Shown here one piece after another: positions 13,765-19,342 of a DNA stretch of 19,342 nucleotides. Within the stretch, counting starts at the first letter, position 1. Each line of letters opens with the position of its first letter. The notes beneath the pieces are model-generated. The model was given only the letters and a program-made list of their open reading frames with translations, had not been told where the DNA came from and did no database searches. Source of the DNA: Pseudomonadota bacterium (GTDB taxonomy: Bacteria > Pseudomonadota > Alphaproteobacteria > Rhizobiales > Devosiaceae); assembly GCA_023415605.1 (NCBI GenBank), contig JAEZKB010000118.1, positions 1-19,342 of the forward strand. The letters are read 5' to 3'. Position numbers and translations under genes: made by a program.

Positions 13765-14730
13765 ATGAACTGGATCAATAACGTTGTCCGTCCGCGCATC
13801 CGCTCCTTCCTCAAGCCGAAGGAAGAGAGTGGCGAGAATCTCTGGGTCAAGGACCCCGAGTCGGGCGAGATGGTGTTCTACCGCGATCTCGAGGCCAATC
13901 AGTGGGTGGTGCCGAATTCCGGCTACCACATGAAGATCAAGGCCACGGACCGGCTGAAGAACTTCTTCGACGACGGTCACTACGACCTCGTGCCGCTGCC
14001 GTCGGTGGCGCAGGATCCGCTGAAGTTCCGCGACTCCAAGAAGTATGTCGACCGCCTGCGCGAAAGCCGCGCCAAGACCGGCATGGACGATGCCGTGCTG
14101 GTGGCCACCGGCCGGCTCTATGGTCAGGACATGACCGCCGCCGTGCAGGATTTCGATTTCATGGGCGGTTCGCTCGGCATGGCGGCCGGCCAGGCCATCA
14201 TCACCGGCCTCGAAACCGCTGCCCGCCGCAAGACGCCCTTCGTGCTGTTCGCCGCCTCGGGTGGCGCGCGCATGCAGGAAGGCATCCTCTCGCTCATGCA
14301 GATGCCGCGCACCACGGTTGCCGTGCTGCGCCTGCGGGAAGCCGGATTGCCCTTCATCGTGGTCTTCACCAACCCCACGACCGGCGGCGTGACCGCCAGC
14401 TATGCCATGCTGGGCGACGTGCACCTGGCCGAGCCGGGCGCGCTGATCTGCTTTGCCGGTCCGCGCGTCATCGAGCAGACCATCCGCGAGAAGCTCCCCA
14501 AAGGCTTCCAGCGCTCGGAATATCTCTACGACCACGGCATGGTCGACATGGTGGTGCACCGCCACAACCTGCGGCCAACGATCGGCCAGCTGGTGACGAT
14601 CCTTACCAAGTCGCCGGCACCGGCCGAACTGGCAGGTACGCCCGTCGCCCGCCCGGTGGTGACACCGGCCTCGACCGAAAGGGACGGCGAACTGGCCATC
14701 GCCCCGCCGGAAGCCGCCCACGCCGAATAG
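13765..14730 (+). CDS. accD: Acetyl-CoA carboxylase carboxyltransferase subunit beta
   Basis: AccD, with AccA, transfers the carboxyl group from biotin to acetyl-CoA to give malonyl-CoA, the first step of fatty acid synthesis. The 321-aa protein shows the carboxyltransferase core: DFDFMGGSLGMAAG, ASGGARMQEGILSLMQM, NPTTGGVTASYAMLGD and FAGPRVIEQTIREKLP. The N-terminal zinc ribbon keeps its outline (NLWVKDPESGEMVFYRDL then VVPNSGYHMK), but all four cysteines are gone: C27, C30, C46 and C49 of E. coli are D30, S33, V49 and S52. The C-terminal 35 residues are a low-complexity Ala/Pro/Glu tail. It is followed by folC after 76 bases, an old conserved pairing. Confidence 0.95.
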   Translation: MNWINNVVRPRIRSFLKPKEESGENLWVKDPESGEMVFYRDLEANQWVVPNSGYHMKIKATDRLKNFFDDGHYDLVPLPSVAQDPLKFRDSKKYVDRLRESRAKTGMDDAVLVATGRLYGQDMTAAVQDFDFMGGSLGMAAGQAIITGLETAARRKTPFVLFAASGGARMQEGILSLMQMPRTTVAVLRLREAGLPFIVVFTNPTTGGVTASYAMLGDVHLAEPGALICFAGPRVIEQTIREKLPKGFQRSEYLYDHGMVDMVVHRHNLRPTIGQLVTILTKSPAPAELAGTPVARPVVTPASTERDGELAIAPPEAAHAE

Positions 14731-14806
14731 GCGGGGGCGCCATCACCAGCCAAGGAGAGCACCGGAACGGCTCGAACCCAGCCGCCGCCGGTGCTAGAAG
14801 CGCGCC

Positions 14807-16126
14807 GTGCTGCTGTTCGAGAATCTCGTTCCCGTGTCCCGTACCGACGCTATCCTCAGGCGCCTCCTGGCGCTGCACCCCAAGCTCATCGACCTCAAAC
14901 TCGACCGCGAGCTGCGGCTGCTCAAGCGCATCGGCAACCCCCAGGACCATCTGCCGCCGGTGATCCACATCGCCGGGACCAATGGCAAGGGCTCGACCCT
15001 GGCCTATCTGCGCGCCTTTCTGGAAGCCGCCGGCAAGAAGGTGCATGTGATGACCTCGCCGCATCTGGTGCGCTTCAATGAGCGCATCCGGCTGGCCGGC
15101 AAGCTGGTCTCGACCCGCCGCCTGAACCAGGCGCTGGAACTCTGCGAACAGGCCAATGGTGGAGAGCCGATCACCTTTTTCGAGATCACCACCGCGGCTG
15201 CCTTCAAGCTCTTTTCTGAGGTCAAGGCCGACTACCTGCTGCTCGAAACCGGCATGGGGGGGCGGTTCGACGCGTCCAATGTGGTCAAGCAGCCCCTCGG
15301 CACCATCATTGCCCCGGTTGACTACGACCACCAGAATTTCCTCGGCAACGAACTGTCCGGCATCGCCATGGAAAAGGCCGGGATCTTGAAGCGTGGGGCG
15401 AAAGCCGTGTTCGGGCGCCAGCGCGACGAGGGCCGGGCCGTGCTGGTGCGCGAGGCTGCCCGCCTGGGCGTTACCCCGCTGATCGCAGGCGAGGATTTCG
15501 ATGGACAGGCGCAAGACGGAAGGCTGGTCTATCAGGACGAGCAGGGGCTCCTCGACTTGCCGCCGCCGGCGCTGGCCGGCCCGCACCAGTTCGACAATGC
15601 GGCGCTCGCCATCGCCGCCACCCGCCATTTCGGCCTGCCGGTGAGCGAGGCGCAGATCGCCGAGGGTCTGCGCGCCGTGCAGTGGCCGGCTCGACTGCAG
15701 CCGGTTAAAGGCACGCTACTCGGCCTCCTGCCCGAGGGCTCCGAGCTATGGCTCGATGGCGGCCACAACGCCCACGGCGCCGCAGCCCTGGCGCTGGCGC
15801 TCACCGAAATGAATGCCAAACGTCCGCTGCCGCTGCGCCTGATCATGGGCCTGATGAACACCCGCAAACCCGCGGATTTCCTCGCGCCCTTCGCTGGCAT
15901 GGCCGAGCACGTTTATGCGCTGACTATTCCGGGCGAACCCAATGCTCATGCCGCGTCCGAGATCGTGGCGCAGGCGCGCGGCGCGGGGTTCGTGGCGACG
16001 GAGGAAACCTCGATCCTCAACGCCTTGGCCGCCGCCGCCAAGGATGGTCCGGCCCGCGTCGTCTTCGCCGGCTCGCTCTATCTGGCCGGCCACGTCCTGC
16101 ATCAGAACGGCACCCCGCCGACCTGA
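14807..16126 (+). CDS. folC: Folylpolyglutamate / dihydrofolate synthase
   Basis: FolC adds glutamate to dihydropteroate and then to folates, using ATP. The 439-aa Mur-ligase-type protein has the P-loop GTNGKGST (57-64), TSPHLVRFNERI (83-94), the family signature LLLETGMGGRFDASN (144-158), YDHQNFLGN, and the C-terminal domain motif LDGGHNAHGAAAL. The GTG at 14807 is used because an in-frame stop lies ten bases upstream of it; a second GTG at 14834 is a possible alternative, since the family often starts shortly before the ALHPK helix. A good AAGGAGAG at 14752-14759 is too far away to serve it. Downstream is rpoN, where I would expect trxA in many relatives. Confidence 0.93.
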   Translation: MLLFENLVPVSRTDAILRRLLALHPKLIDLKLDRELRLLKRIGNPQDHLPPVIHIAGTNGKGSTLAYLRAFLEAAGKKVHVMTSPHLVRFNERIRLAGKLVSTRRLNQALELCEQANGGEPITFFEITTAAAFKLFSEVKADYLLLETGMGGRFDASNVVKQPLGTIIAPVDYDHQNFLGNELSGIAMEKAGILKRGAKAVFGRQRDEGRAVLVREAARLGVTPLIAGEDFDGQAQDGRLVYQDEQGLLDLPPPALAGPHQFDNAALAIAATRHFGLPVSEAQIAEGLRAVQWPARLQPVKGTLLGLLPEGSELWLDGGHNAHGAAALALALTEMNAKRPLPLRLIMGLMNTRKPADFLAPFAGMAEHVYALTIPGEPNAHAASEIVAQARGAGFVATEETSILNALAAAAKDGPARVVFAGSLYLAGHVLHQNGTPPT

Positions 16127-16151
16127 AAGATGGGCGCGCCCACGCGGTCTT

Positions 16152-16170
16152 GTGATCACGCGCGCATCAC
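16152..16170. promoter_or_regulatory. Dyad GTGAT-N9-ATCAC upstream of the rpoN promoter
   Basis: GTGAT (16152-16156) and ATCAC (16166-16170) form an inverted repeat whose centre is about 25 bases upstream of the -24 GG. It contains the smaller palindrome GTGATCAC. It could be a binding site for a regulator of rpoN; which one is unknown. Confidence 0.3.
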
Positions 16171-16183
16171 GGATCTACCAACG

Positions 16184-16200
16184 CTGGCACAAAACTTGCC
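16184..16200 (+). promoter_or_regulatory. Sigma-54 (-24/-12) promoter upstream of rpoN
   Basis: CTGGCACAAAACTTGCC matches the RpoN consensus TGGCAC-N5-TTGC at all ten core bases, with the invariant GG (16186-16187) and GC (16198-16199) correctly spaced. The expected start is near 16211, about 50 bases ahead of the rpoN ATG. Since the gene it precedes encodes sigma-54 itself, autoregulation is implied. An enhancer-binding protein would be needed for activation. Confidence 0.7.
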
Positions 16201-16259
16201 CTCAGCGATGCAATCGGGCATGGTCCCTTCGCGGGAAGAAGTTCGAGTGGGATTTAGGC

Positions 16260-17774
16260 ATGGCATTATCGCCACGGCTTGAGGTTCGGCAGGCACAGAG
16301 TCTGACGCTGACGCCTCAGCTCATGCAGTCGATCCGGCTGCTGCAATTGAGCCATCTCGAGCTCAATGCCTTTGTCGAAGCCGAGTTGCTGCGCAACCCG
16401 CTTCTCGAGCGTGAAGATGGCGGCGACGCGTCGGATAACGAGGCCCCCTCCGAAGCCCCGGCCGAGATCAGCGCCTACGAGGACACCGTCGATCACGGCG
16501 ACCGGATCCAGTCGGCCGATTCCATCGCCGACGGGTATGACACCGCGGTCGAGAACGTTTTTCCCGAACAGTCGGCACAAGACGCCCCCGATCTCAACGG
16601 CCAGTGGTCAGAACGTGGCGGCGAGGGTGGGGAATCGCCCGATATCGACCAGTTCGTCGCCAGCCGCCCCAGCCTTGCCGAACATCTCTCCGAGCAGATC
16701 AATCTGATCGTCAAGGATCCCGCCGAGCGGCTCATTGCCCGCTTCCTGACCGACAGCCTCAACGATGCCGGCTACCTGAGCACCGAACTCGAGGCGATCG
16801 CCGAACAGCTGGGTGCGCCCGTAGAGACGGTCGAGGCGGTATTGCACAAGGTCCAGGGCTGCGACCCGTTGGGGGTCTTCGCTCGCGACGTCAAGGAATG
16901 CCTCGCCATCCAGCTGCGGGAGAAGGATCGGCTCGATCCGATGATGCAGCGCCTGCTCGATCATCTCGAAATGATCGCCGCGCACGACCTCGTCGGCCTT
17001 GCCCGCACCGTCGGCTGCGACCGCGAAGACCTGGCCGACATGCTGGCCGAATTGCGCCAGCTCGACCCCAAGCCCGGCCGCGCCTTCGAGGCGGGTCCGG
17101 TAGAGGCCGTGGTGCCCGATGTCTTCGTGCGCGAGGGTTCGGCGGGTGGCTGGCAGATCGAGCTCAATGCCGACATCCTGCCGCGCGTCCTGGTCAACCG
17201 CACCTATTATGCCACGGTCACGGGCAAGACGCGCGACGCGACGGAGAAGACATTCCTCACCGATTGCCTGCAGACTGCCAACTGGCTGGCCAAGAGCCTC
17301 GACCAGCGGGCGCAGACGATCCTCAAGGTGGCCGCCGAGATCGTCAAGCAGCAGGATGGTTTCCTCGTACACGGCATTACGCATCTGCGGCCGATGACGC
17401 TCAAGATGGTCGCCGACGCCATTGAGATGCACGAGTCGACCGTCTCGCGCGTCACCTCGAACAAATACGTGTCCACGCCTCGCGGCCTCTTCGAGATGAA
17501 GTACTTCTTCACCACGGCGCTCGGCTCCTCGACGGGCGAAGGCGATCACTCCGCCGAAACCGTGCGCCACCGCATCAAGCAACTGATCGATGCCGAGCCG
17601 CCCTCGGGCATCCTCTCGGACGACACTATCGCCGAAATGCTGGGCAAGGAGCAGGGCATCGAAGTCGCCCGCCGTACGGTGGCTAAATATCGCGAAGGCA
17701 TGGGCATCCCCTCCTCCGTGATCCGCCGCCGTCAGAAGCGGGCCCTGGCGGACGCGCGCGGGCAGGCGAGCTAG
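16260..17774 (+). CDS. rpoN: RNA polymerase sigma-54 factor
   Basis: Sigma-54 directs RNA polymerase to -24/-12 promoters that need activator ATPases, typically for nitrogen, carbon and motility genes. The 504-aa product has the Gln/Leu-rich activator-interacting region I (1-50, LTLTPQLMQSIRLLQLSHLE), an acidic variable region (about 52-120), a core-binding region (about 130-330), the HTH segment HESTVSRVTSNKYVSTPRG, and an exact RpoN box ARRTVAKYRE at about 470-479, so it looks fully functional. The ATG at 16260 is set by the family N-terminus MALSPRLEVRQ. A sigma-54 promoter lies upstream. lptB, which often precedes rpoN, is absent and folC is there instead; hpf and ptsN follow after an intervening minus-strand gene. 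Confidence 0.97.
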   Translation: MALSPRLEVRQAQSLTLTPQLMQSIRLLQLSHLELNAFVEAELLRNPLLEREDGGDASDNEAPSEAPAEISAYEDTVDHGDRIQSADSIADGYDTAVENVFPEQSAQDAPDLNGQWSERGGEGGESPDIDQFVASRPSLAEHLSEQINLIVKDPAERLIARFLTDSLNDAGYLSTELEAIAEQLGAPVETVEAVLHKVQGCDPLGVFARDVKECLAIQLREKDRLDPMMQRLLDHLEMIAAHDLVGLARTVGCDREDLADMLAELRQLDPKPGRAFEAGPVEAVVPDVFVREGSAGGWQIELNADILPRVLVNRTYYATVTGKTRDATEKTFLTDCLQTANWLAKSLDQRAQTILKVAAEIVKQQDGFLVHGITHLRPMTLKMVADAIEMHESTVSRVTSNKYVSTPRGLFEMKYFFTTALGSSTGEGDHSAETVRHRIKQLIDAEPPSGILSDDTIAEMLGKEQGIEVARRTVAKYREGMGIPSSVIRRRQKRALADARGQAS

Positions 17775-18250
17775 CGCAGGTCGCAGCCCCGGGCGTTTAC
17801 CGGATAGACCAGGAATACCTTATCGTCGCTCTCGGCCAGGTTGCCCGAGAAGCCCTCGGCACCTTCGAGTTCGAGGAAATCGCCGACAATGCTGAGGCGC
17901 AGCCCGTCATCCTTGGCCGCGGTGACCGCGAAACGACCGCCGTCGCCTTCGAGGCTGCAGGTGTCGTCCTCGCAATAGGCCACGGCCGAATACTCGCTGC
18001 CGTCCCTGAGGGTGAAGCCAAAATCCAGCACGGCGTCCCAGGCACTGACGTCCTCGCCGGTCTCGCCCTGCAGCGACGTCAGCACGATTTCGCGGACGCG
18101 CTGCTTCGGGTTCTTGGCAAGATGCGCCTTGTCATAGGTGCGGGCATAGCAGGTGGGGTCGTCGCCGAAGCGCTCTTCGAGCGTGCTCGCCATCGCAGAA
18201 CCGGTGAAAAGCACAGCCAGCGCACCCGCCAGAACTCCCTGCCAGCGCAT
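17771..18250 (-). CDS. Secreted (periplasmic) hypothetical protein
   Basis: A 159-aa unrecognised protein with a clear signal peptide: MRWQG, a hydrophobic core to about residue 18 and an AMA-S cleavage site near 21. The mature part is acidic, mostly predicted strand, and has four cysteines (34, 93, 98, 156), which suits two disulphides in the periplasm. No enzyme motif is visible. GGGGAG lies ahead of the ATG. It is antisense-oriented between rpoN and hpf; its stop codon shares the bases CTAG (17771-17774) with the rpoN stop, and its start is divergent from hpf over 197 bases. It therefore breaks the otherwise familiar rpoN-hpf-ptsN array. Confidence 0.7.
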   Translation of the reverse strand: MRWQGVLAGALAVLFTGSAMASTLEERFGDDPTCYARTYDKAHLAKNPKQRVREIVLTSLQGETGEDVSAWDAVLDFGFTLRDGSEYSAVAYCEDDTCSLEGDGGRFAVTAAKDDGLRLSIVGDFLELEGAEGFSGNLAESDDKVFLVYPVNARGCDLR

Positions 18251-18341
18251 CCGGAACTCCCCAAATTCACGATCCGCGAAGGCTACGCCTACCGCGTCGA
18301 CCTGTCACGCCCGCATTTGAACCCTTTCCGGTCATTGCGCA

Positions 18342-18370
18342 TTGCTCGACCAAGGGCTCGGGTCTAGACT
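18342..18370 (+). promoter_or_regulatory. Candidate promoter for hpf
   Basis: TTGCTC (18342-18347) and TAGACT (18365-18370) are 17 bases apart, the -10 matching four of six. The -10 lies in the palindrome GTCTAGAC and overlaps a GACTC (18367-18371), a GANTC site of the kind methylated by CcrM in alphaproteobacteria. Start point would be near 18377. Confidence 0.4.
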
Positions 18371-18379
18371 CATCTGTGC

Positions 18380-18416
18380 ACGAGTGCCCACTTCGAAACA
18401 GGAGCCGTGCACTCGT
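18380..18416 (+). other. Leader hairpin upstream of hpf
   Basis: ACGAGTGC (18380-18387) and GCACTCGT (18409-18416) are exact inverted repeats with a 21-base loop. They would lie in the first 40 bases of an mRNA from the candidate promoter, ahead of the hpf ribosome binding site. There is no U-run, so it is not a terminator. A role in mRNA stability or control of hpf is possible but unproven. Confidence 0.35.
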
Positions 18417-18447
18417 CACGGTGAAACCCAATCTCAAGAGGGGATCC

Positions 18448-19020
18448 ATGACCTTACGCGTTTCTGGCAAGAACATGGACATTGGCGACGCTCTGCGGAG
18501 CAAGGCCGAAGGCCATTTCGACGCTGTGGTGAAGAAGTATTTTGACGGCGGTTACACCGGCCACCTGACCCTGGAGCCCGAAGGCTCGGGTTATTCGGCC
18601 ATCTGCATGGTTCACCTGGATTCCGGCGCTATCCTGCAGTCGAGCGCCTATGGCGGCGATGCCACCTCGGCCTACGAGATCATGGCCGAAACCATCGAGA
18701 AGCGGCTGCGGCGCTACAACCGAAAGCTCAAATCGCATCGCCGTGGTTCGAACGGCGAAGACGGCGTCGAGGCCCAGTCCTACGTGCTTGGCCCGCTCGA
18801 CGACGTGGATGAATGGCACGACGACTACTCTCCCCCGGTTATCGCCGAAACCACTGCCACGCTTCGACAAATGAGTGTCGAGGAGGCGGTGATGGAGCTC
18901 GATCTTACACAGGCCGAGGTCGTGATGTTCCGCCATGCTGGACATGGCGGGCTAAATGTGGTCTACCGCCGCGCCGATGGAAATATTGGCTGGATTGATC
19001 CAGCCTTGCGGGCCAACTAG
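18448..19020 (+). CDS. hpf: Ribosome hibernation promoting factor, long form
   Basis: Binds the decoding region of resting 70S ribosomes and promotes dimer formation. The 190-aa length marks the long HPF type: an N-terminal S30AE domain (about 1-97; MTLRVSGKNMDIGDALRSKA to ETIEKRLRRYNRKLK), an acidic linker (about 103-130), and a C-terminal dimerisation domain (about 134-190; MSVEEAVMELDLTQAEVVMF, then GGLNVVYRRADGNIGWIDP). This form can make 100S dimers without RMF. The start is supported by AGAGGGG upstream and by the family N-terminus; earlier in-frame starts are non-family sequence. The neighbours rpoN and ptsN are the usual ones. The upstream region has its own candidate promoter and a hairpin. 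Confidence 0.95.
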   Translation: MTLRVSGKNMDIGDALRSKAEGHFDAVVKKYFDGGYTGHLTLEPEGSGYSAICMVHLDSGAILQSSAYGGDATSAYEIMAETIEKRLRRYNRKLKSHRRGSNGEDGVEAQSYVLGPLDDVDEWHDDYSPPVIAETTATLRQMSVEEAVMELDLTQAEVVMFRHAGHGGLNVVYRRADGNIGWIDPALRAN

Positions 19021-19065
19021 GCGTCACGCGCATCCCGCTGTCTCAGGATTAGATAGGCCAGTTGA

Positions 19066-19342
19066 ATGGAACTTGCTGACATCCTCTCCGAGGAGTCCGT
19101 TATTGTTTGCACGGGATTGAAGACCAAGCGCGAAGTCCTTGAACGACTGGCCGAACAGGCCGCGAAAGTTAGCGGGCAGGATGCTCGTGCAGTATTCGAG
19201 GCCGTCTACGATCGCGAAGTTCTCGGTTCCACTGGTCTGGGCAACGGTATCGCCATCCCGCACGGCAAGTTCGCCGGTATTCCCGGCGTCACCGCCGTGT
19301 TCGCCCGGGACTCCGCGCCGGGCGGGTTGGGCGGGGTGGGCG
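19066..19342 (+). CDS. ptsN: PTS IIA-Ntr regulatory protein (PtsN), 5' part, cut by window end
   Basis: EIIA-Ntr, the terminal phosphate acceptor of the nitrogen-related PTS, which regulates potassium and nitrogen processes by protein contacts. About 92 of the expected 150-155 residues are present. The reading starts MELADILSEESVIV and contains the phosphorylation motif GNGIAIPHGKF with the acceptor histidine at about residue 65. Up to VTAVFAR it follows the family well; after that the translation becomes DSAPGGLGGVG, where relatives have a segment like PVDFDAVD, and the bases look like an artefact at the end of the sequence. The ATG lies 45 bases after the hpf stop, with only a weak AGG ahead of it, so it is probably cotranscribed with hpf. 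Confidence 0.9.
   Translation, partial: MELADILSEESVIVCTGLKTKREVLERLAEQAAKVSGQDARAVFEAVYDREVLGSTGLGNGIAIPHGKFAGIPGVTAVFARDSAPGGLGGVG

Noticed and set aside
13660..14721. Minus-strand open frame of about 350 codons
   Set aside because: Antisense to accD; histidine- and arginine-rich product typical of a shadow frame.
14752..14759. Strong Shine-Dalgarno-like AAGGAGAG between accD and folC
   Set aside because: No start codon lies at a usable distance and an in-frame stop at 14795-14797 prevents a longer folC; treated as orphan.
16131..16142. 12-bp palindrome TGGGCGCGCCCA after folC, considered as a terminator
   Set aside because: A palindrome with no loop bases cannot form a normal hairpin and no T-run follows.
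18407..18424. Possible five-codon upstream reading frame (GTG to TGA) ahead of hpf
   Set aside because: The AGGAG before it is only two bases from the GTG, too close to work, so a regulatory leader peptide is not supported.

Overview
The window is a high-GC, gene-dense chromosomal segment, most likely from an alphaproteobacterium of the order Hyphomicrobiales and possibly Devosia-like. The basis is the gene order (TIGR02300-type gene, aroA-type gene, cmk, rpsA, sppA, ihfB, LapA-domain gene, trpF, trpB, trpA, accD, folC), which I recognise as a conserved alphaproteobacterial arrangement, and the following rpoN-hpf-ptsN nitrogen-PTS cluster. The order-level call is fairly safe; the genus is a guess. 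No prophage, insertion sequence or CRISPR array was seen.

Layout. Positions 1-2541 are accessory: a 49-aa membrane peptide, a DUF6544-like membrane-anchored protein, a shortened peptidase-U32 (UbiU-like) protein, and two small unknown genes whose 3' ends overlap. Positions 2601-2834 hold a tRNA-Ala(GGC) gene on the minus strand with a readable promoter and an intrinsic terminator. A minus-strand gene for an acidic TIGR02300-type protein follows (2869-3285). From 3493 everything is core: aroA-like, cmk, rpsA (strong terminator after it), a GNAT acetyltransferase, a minus-strand four-helix membrane protein, sppA, ihfB, a LapA-domain gene, trpF, then a tightly coupled run trpB-trpA-hicA-hicB, then accD, folC, rpoN, a minus-strand secreted protein, hpf, and the 5' part of ptsN, cut by the window end.

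How the genes work together. The core genes cover aromatic amino acid and tryptophan synthesis, nucleotide supply (CMP kinase), translation (S1, tRNA, hibernation factor), fatty acid and folate synthesis, envelope upkeep, and sigma-54/IHF-based gene control. rpoN is preceded by a near-perfect -24/-12 promoter, so the sigma-54 gene may be transcribed by its own product, and an IHF subunit is encoded in the same window.

The most unusual points are: (1) the protein at the normal aroA position has substitutions at almost every catalytic and ligand-binding residue of EPSP synthase; (2) the UbiU-like U32 protein lacks the segment that carries the Fe-S cysteines; (3) a HicAB toxin-antitoxin pair with a minimal antitoxin is translationally coupled to trpBA; (4) two proteins (AccD and the TIGR02300 protein) have each lost all four zinc-ribbon cysteines in a similar way; (5) the last roughly 25 bases look like a G-biased sequencing artefact inside ptsN.
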